A DNA stretch of 64,000 bases from Pedobacter sp. ISL-64. Lineage in GTDB: Bacteria; Bacteroidota; Bacteroidia; Sphingobacteriales; Sphingobacteriaceae. How positions within the stretch are numbered: the first letter of the stretch is position 1; every line of letters begins with the position of its first letter. A model generated the notes under the pieces. The model was not told where the DNA came from. It saw only the letters and a list, made by a program, of their open reading frames with translations, and did no database searches. The position numbers were made by a program, and so were the translations under genes. Location of the stretch: the NCBI RefSeq assembly GCF_018613605.1, contig NZ_JAGGPU010000022.1, positions 1-64,000 of the forward strand, written 5' to 3'. Shown here piece after piece: positions 1 to 8,411 of the stretch.

Positions 1-196
1 TTAAAGACAGTACCTCTTTGCTTTATCCCGATGAAATATCGGGGATGCCGCTTCGATCGGGGCTATGAACTTTGGTTTGTGGCACGGAAACCGACATAGT
101 AGCAGAAAAATAAACAACCTAAACAGTACAAGGATCAAGAAATTTTTGAATATAAGTTAAAACACTTATATTCAGTTACATTTAAACAATCTCATC
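1..196. repeat. Intergenic DNA with a fragment of a dispersed hairpin repeat
   Basis: No coding region is supported here. Around positions 20-50 there is a hairpin (ATCCCGAT, short loop, ATCGGGGAT) preceded by GCTTT and followed by GCCGC. The same words appear in reverse-complement orientation near 18505-18540, so this is probably a partial copy of the dispersed element described at 18346-18577. The remainder up to 196 is A+T-rich leader DNA of the tldD-like gene; no convincing promoter was found. Confidence 0.5.
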
Positions 197-1834
197 TTGA
201 AACGTAGAAACTTTATTTATTTAACTGGAGTAGGGGCTGCCGCGGCTATGCTTCCTGCTATTCCAGTTTTTGGGAAAGAGATTTCCCCCGAGCAAGCCTT
301 AACGTATATCGATCCGGCGGCTAAAAAAATCTTGTCTGATGTAGCCCTAAATGCGGCACGCTCAAAAGGCGCAACTTATACTGATGTGCGCGTAGGTAGG
401 TATCTTAACCAATACGTTGTTACACGCGAGGATAAAGTAGAGAATATTGTAAATACCGAATCGTACGGAATTGGTATCAGGGTAATTTCGAATGGCAGTT
501 GGGGATTTGCGGCAACCGACAAAATGGACAAAGATAGTATTGCCAAAGCAGCCGAACTGGCGGTAACTATTGCCAAAGAAAATGCCCGTTTGTTAAGAGA
601 GCCCGTAAAGTTGGCGCCACAAAAAGGATATGGTGAGGTAAGCTGGAAAGCACCGATTGAAAAAAATACCTTTGAGGTACCCGTAAAAGAAAAGGTAGAT
701 TTATTGCTGGCGGTGAACGATGCGGCAATGAAAGGTGGTGCAGATTACATCAACTCCATCTTATTTGCCGTAAATGAACAAAAATATTTTGCATCTACCG
801 ATGGTTCATACATCGATCAGGACATCCACCGTATTTGGCCTACTTTTTTTATCACTAAAATAGATAAGGCAACTGGTAAGTTCGAAACGAGAAATGCATT
901 GAGTGCACCTACTGGCAAGGGATACGAATACCTGGATGCAAGGCCACAGGATAAAATACAAACAGCTTCGGGTACGCTTTATAAAGGCAGGTACGATATG
1001 CTTGAAGATGCCACACAGGGAGCCAGGCAGTTGGGTGAAAAAATGAAGGCAAAATCAGTAGAGCCAGGTAAGTATGATCTGGTATTGGATCCTTCACATT
1101 TATGGTTAACCATACACGAATCGTGCGGTCATCCAACCGAGCTTGACCGGGTGTTGGGCTATGAGGCCAATTATGCAGGAACCAGTTTCCTGACACTTGA
1201 CAAATGGGAATCTAAAAAATTTAATTATGGCAGCAAGGAGGTTAATATTACTGCCGATAAAACCGAAGTCGGATCATTAGGAGCTGTTGGGTATGATGAT
1301 GAAGGTGTAAAATGCGGAAAATGGGATGTAATTAAAGACGGTATATTGGTAAATTACCAGGCTATCAGAGATCAGGCGCATATATTAGGTTTAAATGCTT
1401 CACAAGGCTGTTGTTATGCTGATAACTGGAGTAGTGTGCAGTTTCAGCGTATGGCCAACATTTCACTGCAGCCGGGCAAAGCTAAGCTGAGCATAGCCGA
1501 TCAGATTAAAAATGTTGAAAAAGGCATTTACATTGTAGGCGATGGGTCTTTCTCGATCGATCAGCAACGTTATAACTTTCAGTTCGGCGGTCAGCTTTAT
1601 TACGAAATTAAAGCAGGGAAAATTGTAGGTATGCTTAAAGATGTAGCCTATCAGGCCAATACTCAGGAATTCTGGAATTCGTGTGTAGCCATTTGTGATC
1701 AGAGCGATTACCGCTTAGGAGGTTCGTTCTTTGATGGTAAAGGCCAGCCAGGTCAGGTGAGTGCTGTATCTCACGGATCGGCAACCACACGGTTTAATAA
1801 GGTTAATGTGATCAACACCGCTAGAAAAATCTGA
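197..1834 (+). CDS. tldD: TldD-type metalloprotease, secreted or Tat-exported
   Basis: Predicted zinc metallopeptidase of the TldD/PmbA (U62) family, 545 residues. The catalytic motif HExxxH is visible as HESCGH at residues 307-312. The family is known for processing small peptides (microcin maturation, CcdA degradation) as a TldD/TldE heterodimer. The N-terminus (KRRNF, then a hydrophobic stretch ending near VFGKE) resembles a twin-arginine-type signal, so the protein may be exported; this is inference. The start is a TTG codon giving MKRRNF; no ATG fits better. The partner TldE follows after 8 nt, so the two are surely co-transcribed. The protein is longer than E. coli TldD (about 480) mainly because of the leader and extra loops. 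Family call is firm; substrate unknown. Confidence 0.92.
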   Translation: MKRRNFIYLTGVGAAAAMLPAIPVFGKEISPEQALTYIDPAAKKILSDVALNAARSKGATYTDVRVGRYLNQYVVTREDKVENIVNTESYGIGIRVISNGSWGFAATDKMDKDSIAKAAELAVTIAKENARLLREPVKLAPQKGYGEVSWKAPIEKNTFEVPVKEKVDLLLAVNDAAMKGGADYINSILFAVNEQKYFASTDGSYIDQDIHRIWPTFFITKIDKATGKFETRNALSAPTGKGYEYLDARPQDKIQTASGTLYKGRYDMLEDATQGARQLGEKMKAKSVEPGKYDLVLDPSHLWLTIHESCGHPTELDRVLGYEANYAGTSFLTLDKWESKKFNYGSKEVNITADKTEVGSLGAVGYDDEGVKCGKWDVIKDGILVNYQAIRDQAHILGLNASQGCCYADNWSSVQFQRMANISLQPGKAKLSIADQIKNVEKGIYIVGDGSFSIDQQRYNFQFGGQLYYEIKAGKIVGMLKDVAYQANTQEFWNSCVAICDQSDYRLGGSFFDGKGQPGQVSAVSHGSATTRFNKVNVINTARKI

Positions 1835-1842
1835 TAGAAATT

Positions 1843-3180
1843 ATGCCAATCTTAACAAAAGCAGAAGCAAAGGCACTTTTAACTAAAGTACTTTCTTACT
1901 CTAAAGCAGAACAATGTGAAGTAAACCTAAATTGCTCAGATAGCGGTAATATAAGGTACGCCCGAAATTCGGTATCAACCAGTGGGGGAATAAGCGCGAA
2001 CAGCCTGGTAGTTAGTTCTGCCTTCGGAAAAAAACTGGGTACGGCCACTATAAATGAATTTGACGATGCCTCATTGGAAAAAGTAGTGCGCAGGGCAGAA
2101 GAACTTGCTCAGCTGGCACCCGAAAATCCTGAATTTATGCCTTTTCTCGGTCCGCAGGAGTATGGTGCCGATTCGCCTACCTTTTCTCCGGCTACTGCAG
2201 CCGTTACCCCGAAAGACAGGGCCGATGCAGTACAGGCCAGTTTAAAACAGGCTATAGACAGCAAGCTGAATGCTGCAGGGTTTTTATCCAACAGTATAGG
2301 CTGTTCGGCAATGATGAACAGTAAAGGTTTGTTTGCCTACAATACTTCAACCGATGTAGCTTTTAATATTACCGTAAGAACTGATGATGGTAAAGGATCT
2401 GGTTATGCCACAAGGGGATACAACGATTTTAGCAAACTCAACGCAAAAGCTGATACAGCTATAGCAGCCAAAAAGGCCATGTCGTCGGTAACGGCAAAGG
2501 CCATAGAACCAGGTAAGTATACCGTTATTTTAGAACCGACTGCGGTAGCAGTGATGCTGGAAAACCTATTCTTCTCGATGGATGCCAGGCAGGCCGATGA
2601 AGGACGGAGCTTTATGAGCAAAACTGGAGGCAAAACGAAGGTGGGAGAACAGCTGGTGGATGAAAGAGTAAATATCTACTCTGACCCATGGAATCCCGAA
2701 CTGCCAACTGCAACATGGTCTGGAGATGGGCGACCGCAACAGAAAGTAAACTGGATAGAAAAGGGAGTGGTTAAAAATTTATACAGTTCGAGGTACTGGG
2801 CCCAAAAAACCGGGATTAAAACGATTCCATTCCCAGGTGGCGCCATTATGAAAGGCGGAACGAAAACGCTGGAAGAGCTGATCAAAGGAACAGAAAAAGG
2901 TATATTGGTTACACGCTTATGGTACATCCGCACGGTAGATCCACAAACCCTTTTGCTTACAGGGCTGACCAGGGATGGTACTTTTTATATCGAAAATGGA
3001 GAGATCAAGTTCCCAGTCAAAAATTTCCGTTTCAATGAAAGTCCGATTATTATGTTGAACAACCTGGATGAAATCGGAATAGCCGAAAGAACAGTTAGTG
3101 CCGAATCGGAAGCCAACTATCTTTTACCTCCATTAAGAATAAGAGATTTTACTTTTACCTCTTTATCTGACGCGGTATAG
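1843..3180 (+). CDS. tldE: TldE/PmbA-type subunit, partner of TldD
   Basis: Second member of the TldD/PmbA family, 445 residues, starting at ATG 8 nt after the tldD stop. It has the overall family fold (N-terminal segment around residues 20-200, C-terminal domain with the conserved EPGKY segment near residue 220) but lacks HExxxH, as is usual for TldE, which completes the active site of the heterodimer without being catalytic itself. No signal peptide is evident, in contrast to its partner, which makes the export of TldD uncertain. Role: TldD/E peptidase acting on unknown peptides. The downstream region is repeat-rich intergenic DNA and no further gene belongs to this operon. Confidence 0.9.
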   Translation: MPILTKAEAKALLTKVLSYSKAEQCEVNLNCSDSGNIRYARNSVSTSGGISANSLVVSSAFGKKLGTATINEFDDASLEKVVRRAEELAQLAPENPEFMPFLGPQEYGADSPTFSPATAAVTPKDRADAVQASLKQAIDSKLNAAGFLSNSIGCSAMMNSKGLFAYNTSTDVAFNITVRTDDGKGSGYATRGYNDFSKLNAKADTAIAAKKAMSSVTAKAIEPGKYTVILEPTAVAVMLENLFFSMDARQADEGRSFMSKTGGKTKVGEQLVDERVNIYSDPWNPELPTATWSGDGRPQQKVNWIEKGVVKNLYSSRYWAQKTGIKTIPFPGGAIMKGGTKTLEELIKGTEKGILVTRLWYIRTVDPQTLLLTGLTRDGTFYIENGEIKFPVKNFRFNESPIIMLNNLDEIGIAERTVSAESEANYLLPPLRIRDFTFTSLSDAV

Positions 3181-3553
3181 AGGAATACATCAGTGACATT
3201 GTAAAAGAAGCTGTGTCATTAATATTGGTTTGTTACCCTAAAGGATAATTTATTTTATGAAAATCAATATAAATGACAAGAGAACTTAAGTGAAATAATA
3301 TCGTCATTTCGACTGAAGCTCACCGATTTTTCATCGGTAGCGTAATGGAGAAATCTTTAAACTTTTCGGTAACATCATAGTTTAAAGATCTCTCCATTCC
3401 GTTGCACTCCAGTCGAGATGACTATCTTTCTATTGGAATCTGTCATTTATAACTTGTCGAAGGATCTGTTTAATTACAGATTTAAGCGTTTCGACAGGCT
3501 CTCCGTAGGAGTCCTTTGAACAACGTGACAGATTGAATATCTAAAAACGATTG
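3181..3553. repeat. Intergenic region with a 120-bp imperfect inverted repeat
   Basis: Positions 3302-3422 form a large imperfect palindrome. The outer arms are CGTCATTTCGACTG (3302 on) against CAGTCGAGATGAC (to 3422); the inner arms AATGGAGAAATCTTTAAACT and its near-complement pair again, and a small CCGAT/ATCGG hairpin sits within the left arm (3323-3337). A related copy lies at 34981-35050. A second repeat-like word (TTTCGACAGGCTC) follows at about 3488. This resembles REP/BIME-type dispersed repeats; it sits between convergent genes (tldE ends at 3180, the minus-strand gene ends at 3554). Confidence 0.7.
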
Positions 3554-4354
3554 TTACAGGCCATTTGCTCTTGCTGTAATCTCAGCAATATCCAACACCT
3601 TAACTTCCTGTTCTTTATCTTTTAGTTTAATACCGTCGCTTAGCATGGTCATACAGAATGGGCAACCTGCTGCAATAACCTGTGGATTAGTTTGTAAAGC
3701 CTCATCAATGCGTTCTACATTAATATCTTTATTTCCCTTTTCTGGTTCTTTAAACATCTGTGCGCCTCCTGCACCACAGCATAAGCCATTACTTTTGCAG
3801 CGTTTCATTTCTACCAACTGTGCATCAAGTATCTCTAAGGCTTTTCTGGGCGCTTCGTAAATTCCATTTCCACGGCCCAAATAACATGGATCGTGATAGG
3901 TGATTTTTTTACCTTTAAAACTTTCGCCACCTTCAGCTTTTAGTTTGCCTTCGTTAATCAGATCCTGTATCAATTGTGTATGGTGGATCACTTCGTAACT
4001 GCCGCCTAAACCCGGATACTCATTTTTAATGGTATTGAAGCAATGCGGGCAGCCTGTTACAATTTTTTTAATGTTGTAAGCATTTAATACCTCGATATTG
4101 GTCATGGCCTGCATCTGGAAAAGAAACTCGTTACCAGCCCGCTTGGCCGGATCGCCTGTACAGCTTTCCTCTGTGCCCAAAACAGCATATTTGATGCCTA
4201 CATGATGTAAAATCTTGCAGATGTCGCGGGTAATTTTCTGCGCTCTTTCATCGTAACTTCCAGCGCAGCCAACCCAAAATAATATTTCCGGTTCTTCACC
4301 TGCGGCCATTAACTCGGCCATTGTAGGGACTTTAAATTCCATTTTTATAATCAT
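3554..4354 (-). CDS. CCG-domain (Fe-S)-binding protein, HdrB/GlpC-like
   Basis: Cysteine-rich protein of 266 residues with two CCG-type repeats, the domain found in HdrB of heterodisulfide reductase, GlpC and LutA/LldE. Visible cysteine motifs are GCAGS and ESCTGDP near the N-terminus, GCPHC and CCGAGG in the middle and GCPFC near the C-terminus. Such domains bind a non-cubane Fe-S cluster and take part in thiol/disulfide or quinone-linked electron transfer. It is the last gene of a three-gene minus-strand operon; the first gene (4950-6245) supplies the membrane and ferredoxin-like part, so together they look like a split HdrDE-like oxidoreductase. Alternative start MEFKV lies 12 nt inside. 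Electron donor and acceptor cannot be told from the sequence. Confidence 0.85.
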   Translation of the reverse strand: MIIKMEFKVPTMAELMAAGEEPEILFWVGCAGSYDERAQKITRDICKILHHVGIKYAVLGTEESCTGDPAKRAGNEFLFQMQAMTNIEVLNAYNIKKIVTGCPHCFNTIKNEYPGLGGSYEVIHHTQLIQDLINEGKLKAEGGESFKGKKITYHDPCYLGRGNGIYEAPRKALEILDAQLVEMKRCKSNGLCCGAGGAQMFKEPEKGNKDINVERIDEALQTNPQVIAAGCPFCMTMLSDGIKLKDKEQEVKVLDIAEITARANGL

Positions 4355-4388
4355 TAGTTAGTATCCGGTACAATAGACCAGATGTGTA

Positions 4389-4940
4389 CTATTGTTTTTT
4401 CTTTAACAATTTAATCAACTCGGTTAAACCTGTAAATGCTCCTGTATAATAGTCATCTTTTTTAAAGTGGGGGATGATGTACCTATCGATCACTTCTTTT
4501 GTTTCCTTATCGGATATCAGTTTTTCAATGCCATATCCATTACATATTCTAATTAGCCGGTGTTTGCGTGAAAAGGCAATCAAAATTCCATTGTCTTTTC
4601 CTTTTTCTCCGGGTTTCCAGCTATTGGCAATCCTTAAAGCAAGATCGTTGAACTTTTTCTTGCTTGTCATCATCGTATCAACCGTTACTATGGTGATCTG
4701 GATGCCTGATTCTGCTTTAAACTTTAAAATCTGGTTTTCCAATGATGCAATCTGTTTTTTATTAAAATCCAGCTCGTAATCGTTCACCCAGCCTTTTGGT
4801 TTCGGGATATTGTCCCAAAACGTTTTTCTATAACCTTCCAGCTTTTCTTTTGTGATCTCTTTCTGAACCTGCGCATGAGTCCTGAGTGGATTGATTAGTA
4901 AGATCAGAACGGATAAAATCAAAAAAGCTTTGCTCTTCAT
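4389..4940 (-). CDS. TPM-domain protein, secreted
   Basis: 183 residues with a clear signal peptide (about residues 1-23, ending THAQ) followed by a TPM domain (residues about 50-180), the fold found in YgcG/Psb32-like proteins. TPM domains have been linked to photosystem repair and to metal-dependent phosphatase activity in plants and cyanobacteria; in bacteria the role is mostly unknown. Usual features seen are the ITIVTVDT strand, the GILIAFS strand and RLIRICNGYGIE. No C-terminal membrane anchor or Gly-rich tail is present, unlike YgcG. It lies 9 nt after the Fe-S membrane protein gene and 34 nt before the CCG gene, so it is co-transcribed with both, an arrangement discussed in the findings. 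Confidence 0.85.
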   Translation of the reverse strand: MKSKAFLILSVLILLINPLRTHAQVQKEITKEKLEGYRKTFWDNIPKPKGWVNDYELDFNKKQIASLENQILKFKAESGIQITIVTVDTMMTSKKKFNDLALRIANSWKPGEKGKDNGILIAFSRKHRLIRICNGYGIEKLISDKETKEVIDRYIIPHFKKDDYYTGAFTGLTELIKLLKKKQ

Positions 4941-4949
4941 ATCTTAAAA

Positions 4950-6245
4950 CTATTTTTCTTCAGCCCAGTTAAAACGGTCGGCCGGAGAGTATTTCCAGGG
5001 TGCCTGGTTATTTTCGATGTTCCCCATCATGGCATTGATACTTCCCGGTGCCTGCGATTCTTCCATCACTGCAAAACGGCGGAGCTCCATAATAATCTGT
5101 AGAGGATCAATGTTTACCGGACAGGCCTCTACGCAGGCGTTACAGCTCGTGCAAGCCCAAATTTCTTCTCTGCTGATATAATCGTCTAATAAAGATTTTC
5201 CATCATGATGTTCTGCGCCATGTTTATCAATATTTTGGCCCACTTCTGTAATACGGTCGCGGGTATCCATCATAATTTTCCGTGGCGATAAAAGTTTACC
5301 TGTAATATTTGCCGGGCATACCGAAGTACACCTTCCGCATTCAGTACAGGTATAAGCATTCATCAGGTTTACCCAGCTTAAATCGGTTACATCTTTGGCG
5401 CCAAATTTACCAGGTTCGGTTTCTGCCGGAACAAAAGAAGGATCCAGCATGGCCTTTACTTCATTGGTAACTGAGGCCATATTTGTAAACTCACCTTTAG
5501 GCTCCAAATTAGAAAAGTAGGTATTTGGAAAGGCGAAAAGAATATGAAAGTGTTTCGAGTAAGGCAGGTAATTTAAGAAAGCCAAAATGCCTATAATGTG
5601 GAACCACCAGCAGCCGCGCTCTACTATGCGCAAGGCGCTTTCTGATGAAGGCAGGATATTCATTAAATACTGGCTTACCGGAAATGCACCTGCATTAACA
5701 TAATGGCTGGCACCCAAAAGTTGTAATTTTGCATCAGCTGCATTCATGAACAAAAAAGCACTCATTAATAAAATCTCGGTGATGAGAATATAATTGGCAT
5801 CAGATTTTGGCCAGCTTTTCATCTCTACGCCGCTAAAGCGTTTAAGCTTGAGTATATTTCTGCGGACCAGAAAAATGGCGCAGGAAACCCAAACGGTAAA
5901 AGCCAGGATTTCAAAAGATCCGATCAGAAAATTATATAAACCACCCAGTCCATTAAAAATACGGTGCGTGCCGAATAAACCATCGATCATGATCTCCAAT
6001 ACTTCAATGTTAATGATTACGAAACCGATGTAAACAAAAAAGTGGAGAAAGGCAGGGATAGGGCGGACAACCATTTTAGACTGACCAAATGCCACGCGAA
6101 GCATGGTCATTAATCTTTTTTGTGGCTGATCTTGTCGATTTACCGGTTTTCCTAAACGGATATTGCGAATTATTTTACGCAGGTTAACTGTAAACAGCGC
6201 AATTGCTGCAAGTGTAAGTACTAGAAAAAGGATCTGTGCTACCAT
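4950..6245 (-). CDS. Membrane-bound 4Fe-4S dicluster oxidoreductase subunit
   Basis: 431 residues: an N-terminal membrane part (about six hydrophobic helices, residues 1-240) resembling the HdrE/NarI cytochrome-b-like domain, then a soluble part with two ferredoxin motifs, CTECGRCTSVCP and CTSCNACVEACP. This layout is that of membrane-anchored heterodisulfide-reductase-like or respiratory Fe-S proteins passing electrons between the quinone pool and a cytoplasmic CCG-domain partner. The partner gene is at 3554-4354 in the same operon. Histidines in the membrane part (HFFVYIG, HYVNAG, WWFHIIG, YSKHFHI) could bind heme b, but the ligands cannot be assigned with certainty. It is the first gene of the operon, with 228 bp between it and the tRNA-Phe start. 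Confidence 0.85.
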   Translation of the reverse strand: MVAQILFLVLTLAAIALFTVNLRKIIRNIRLGKPVNRQDQPQKRLMTMLRVAFGQSKMVVRPIPAFLHFFVYIGFVIINIEVLEIMIDGLFGTHRIFNGLGGLYNFLIGSFEILAFTVWVSCAIFLVRRNILKLKRFSGVEMKSWPKSDANYILITEILLMSAFLFMNAADAKLQLLGASHYVNAGAFPVSQYLMNILPSSESALRIVERGCWWFHIIGILAFLNYLPYSKHFHILFAFPNTYFSNLEPKGEFTNMASVTNEVKAMLDPSFVPAETEPGKFGAKDVTDLSWVNLMNAYTCTECGRCTSVCPANITGKLLSPRKIMMDTRDRITEVGQNIDKHGAEHHDGKSLLDDYISREEIWACTSCNACVEACPVNIDPLQIIMELRRFAVMEESQAPGSINAMMGNIENNQAPWKYSPADRFNWAEEK

Positions 6246-6428
6246 GCAATATTAGATTGTTACGCTAAATTAGGATATTAATCTAAATAAATTGCTATGC
6301 ATGCATAAAAAAAATAATAAAATTGTTTGTTTGTACTCATTCTAAGCAAGGATTAAGGCCTGCTTTAAAAATCGTTAAAAATTAATTAATTGATAATCAG
6401 CGCAGGAATGAAATAATCGAAAAAAAAT

Positions 6429-6458
6429 TTTGCTTTTGAAAAAAGAACACTACATTTG
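6429..6458 (+). promoter_or_regulatory. Bacteroidota-type promoter of the first tRNA-Phe gene
   Basis: TTTG at 6429-6432, an 18-nt spacer, then TACATTTG at 6451-6458, matching the TAnnTTTG consensus of the primary sigma factor in Bacteroidota. The tRNA begins 16 nt further on, which fits the expected start of transcription. The same arrangement precedes the second copy. Confidence 0.8.
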
Positions 6459-6473
6459 CAATCCCAAACGGAT

Positions 6474-6546
6474 GGTGCCATAGCTCAGTCGGTAGAGCAA
6501 AGGACTGAAAATCCTTGTGTCCCTGGTTCGAATCCAGGTGGCACCA
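6474..6546 (+). tRNA. tRNA-Phe (GAA), copy 1
   Basis: A 73-nt cloverleaf: acceptor arm GGTGCCA pairs with TGGCACC, D-arm GCTCAGTCGGTAGAGC, anticodon loop CTGAAAA with GAA reading Phe codons, T-arm CTGGTTCGAATCCAG, discriminator A. CCA is not encoded and must be added after transcription. A stem-loop terminator follows directly. An identical tRNA lies at 7511-7583. The window also carries pheT (48700), the beta subunit of the synthetase that charges it, though the loci are far apart. Confidence 0.97.
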
Positions 6547-6551
6547 CTTCC

Positions 6552-6581
6552 AAAAGTCTTTCAGAAATGAGAGGCTTTTTT
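6552..6581 (+). terminator. Terminator of tRNA-Phe copy 1
   Basis: AAAAGTCTTTC (6552-6562), loop AGAAAT, GAGAGGCTTTT (6569-6579) plus extra T. The stem is fully paired if two G-T (G-U) wobbles are allowed. The loop is identical to that of copy 2. Confidence 0.8.
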
Positions 6582-7465
6582 GGTTTCCGGCCTTTCGCTA
6601 TATTTTACGGGAATTAAAGGAGGCTCAAGCGTAAATTTGGGAGCTCATATTAATTTGGAACGCAATGGCTTGCTCCGAACAATGGTAGTCCCTCCATACG
6701 CTCCAATCTTTTGGAAACTCGATCTATACTGCTCATGAACCGCCAGCCAAAAGGATTTCGCTGCTGTAGGAGCTATTGAGCTGGGTTTGTACAGAGAAGA
6801 CCGAAGGACCGAAATCCGGATTATGGATGTTAAGAAGAAAATGAACAAAACCTTGAACCAATTTTCAGGCGGAAATCCCGCCAAAAACCACTGAATTGTT
6901 ATTTAAACCTGGATTGGAACGAACACGAAGCGAAGCGGAGTAAAGTGGAAGGCGGGACTACAGTAGCCAAGCACTACTAGCGCCGTTTTCCCATTCCCAA
7001 TCCAAAAATACCTCCATCCCCAACTTTTTTGCTTGATCCATACAGAGGAGTCCGAAAGACCGAAAATCCGGGTCAGGATGTTAAGAAGAAAATGAACTAA
7101 ATCTTGAACCGCTTTTCAGGCGCAAATCCCGCCAAAAACTACTGTCTTTGTTGTTTAAACCCGACTGGAACGAACACGAAGCGCAGCGGAGTAAAGTGGA
7201 GTAAAGTGGAAGGCGGGGGCTACAGTAGCCAAATACTAAGGCACTGTTTTCCTATTCCCAATCCACAAATACTTCCATCTCCAAACTTTTTTCTTGATCT
7301 AATAAACCGTTTTGGGAAAGCGCTAAAGTCATTATTGTTTACGATGGTCAATAAGAAGTAGCAGAATTGATAAGTATTTTGTTGATTGCATCTTACTGAT
7401 TGTCAGAAAAATGAATTCATATGGCTAAATAGGTCTCTATTTTTTTAAATAAACTTAAATCCTTT
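6582..7465. repeat. Non-coding spacer with a tandem 251-bp repeat
   Basis: No gene is supported between the two tRNA units. From 6791 a segment of 251 bp is repeated imperfectly: copy 1 is 6791-7041 and copy 2 runs from 7042 to about 7300. Anchor words are ACAGAG followed by GACCGAAA (6791, 7042), TTAAGAAGAAAATGAAC (6830, 7081) and GGAACGAACACGAAGCG. Each copy holds an inner structure bounded by CCCGCC and GGCGGG with the word TTTAAACC followed by a GGAACGA stretch, which links it to the dispersed element at 18346-18577. Short open frames here come from the repeat and have no family resemblance. Confidence 0.8.
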
Positions 7466-7496
7466 TTTGGATTTGGGAAAAAGAATACTACATTTG
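7466..7496 (+). promoter_or_regulatory. Promoter of the second tRNA-Phe gene
   Basis: TTTG at 7466-7469, 19-nt spacer, TACATTTG at 7489-7496. The following bases up to the tRNA (CAATCCCAAA) are the same as at copy 1, showing that the duplication included the promoter. Confidence 0.8.
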
Positions 7497-7510
7497 CAAT
7501 CCCAAAAGGG

Positions 7511-7583
7511 GGTGCCATAGCTCAGTCGGTAGAGCAAAGGACTGAAAATCCTTGTGTCCCTGGTTCGAATCCAGGTGGCACCA
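7511..7583 (+). tRNA. tRNA-Phe (GAA), copy 2
   Basis: Identical in all 73 positions to the tRNA at 6474-6546, with the same GAA anticodon, no encoded CCA, its own promoter and its own terminator. The period between the two tRNAs is 1037 bp. The minus-strand frame across this tRNA is a well-known spurious translation and is not a gene. Confidence 0.97.
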
Positions 7584-7592
7584 CTTAAAAAC

Positions 7593-7621
7593 AAAAGCCT
7601 TACAGAAATGTAAGGCTTTTT
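7593..7621. terminator. Terminator of tRNA-Phe copy 2, probably bidirectional
   Basis: AAAAGCCTTAC (7593-7603), loop AGAAAT, GTAAGGCTTTT (7610-7620), T. The arms carry A and T tracts on both sides, so it may also end transcription of the minus-strand SRPBCC gene that stops at 7643. Confidence 0.85.
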
Positions 7622-7642
7622 ACGTTTTGAGGTAGCGAACAT

Positions 7643-8092
7643 TTATGTTTCTACGTGATATTCATTTTGTTTCTCGGCTATCTCTTTTACCTTATCTAGC
7701 GCTTTAGGCCAGGTTTTTTCGAAATAATCTTTCCATTCATCGTTAATGTTCATATCGATAAGGAGTTCTGTCCTGCCATCTTTTTCATTGAGGGTGTAAT
7801 TCTCGAGTGTCTCGCCCCAATCCCCGCTGAGATCTTCCTTGCCGTCTTTTATTTCGCCCAGGTGTTTGATAGACATGTACCGGTTAGGGATATTATCTTG
7901 AATAACAGCTACCATTCCATCTCCGTTATCACCCAGAAAAAGGGCTTTGCTTCCTTTTTTCCAATCGGTTTCTACACGCGATCCTTCTGCGAAAACAGCT
8001 GTCCACTTGGGGTAGGTTTCTACGCCAAACAGCGCATCCCAAACTTTTTCTGCTGTGGCGTTAATTGTGGTTTTAAATTCGATCTTTTCCAT
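7643..8092 (-). CDS. SRPBCC/AHSA1-like START-domain protein
   Basis: 149 residues with the helix-grip fold of the SRPBCC superfamily (polyketide cyclase, AHSA1, CoxG groups): opening strand IEFKTTINATAEKVWDALF, a middle segment GSRVETDWKKGSKALF and the C-terminal helix. Members bind hydrophobic ligands or act as accessory factors; no catalytic residues define a reaction. It stands alone, facing the tRNA terminator downstream and separated upstream by a 319-bp spacer from the S41 protease gene. The specific role cannot be inferred. Confidence 0.85.
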   Translation of the reverse strand: MEKIEFKTTINATAEKVWDALFGVETYPKWTAVFAEGSRVETDWKKGSKALFLGDNGDGMVAVIQDNIPNRYMSIKHLGEIKDGKEDLSGDWGETLENYTLNEKDGRTELLIDMNINDEWKDYFEKTWPKALDKVKEIAEKQNEYHVET

Positions 8093-8411
8093 GGTTCTTG
8101 GTTTTTAAATCAGATAATTTAGTATAACAAATTTGCAGAGAATTTGATTGACTTAAGCGGTGCAAAGGCGACAATTTATAGGGGCATAAGGACTTTCGTC
8201 TGGCCACTGTTTTGGAATGTCTTTTTTGAAATTTAATAAATATCTCAGTAAAAAGTAATTTAATCGGTAGATTTACGTAATTGATTGATGCATATGCACA
8301 GCAGCACAATATTTTGAATTAAATTTAGTTTGTTGGTTGACAAAAGTTTATTCCTGAACAACTTAACCTTTGCCCGGTACGTATATAAAAGATAATGTTA
8401 CAATAATTTCC
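8093..8411. other. Divergent spacer without recognised features
   Basis: 319 bp of A+T-rich DNA between two divergent genes. It must hold both promoters, but no sequence matches the TTTG/TAnnTTTG pattern well on either strand. The nearest is AACCTTTG at about 8366 on the plus strand, which has one mismatch in the -7 box. No repeat or RNA structure was noticed. Confidence 0.4.

Noticed and set aside
7104..7361. Plus-strand open frame of 85 codons in the tRNA spacer
   Set aside because: It lies in the 251-bp repeat, has no counterpart kept open in the other copy and resembles no family.
6474..7583. Identical tRNAs as attachment sites of an integrated element
   Set aside because: Integration duplicates only the 3' end of a tRNA. 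Here promoter, full tRNA and terminator are all duplicated, and there is no integrase or cargo gene between them.
7445..7642. Minus-strand frame with GATWIRTRD and SPLLYRLSYGT
   Set aside because: This is the well-known false protein obtained by translating a tRNA gene; it covers tRNA-Phe copy 2, its promoter and terminator.
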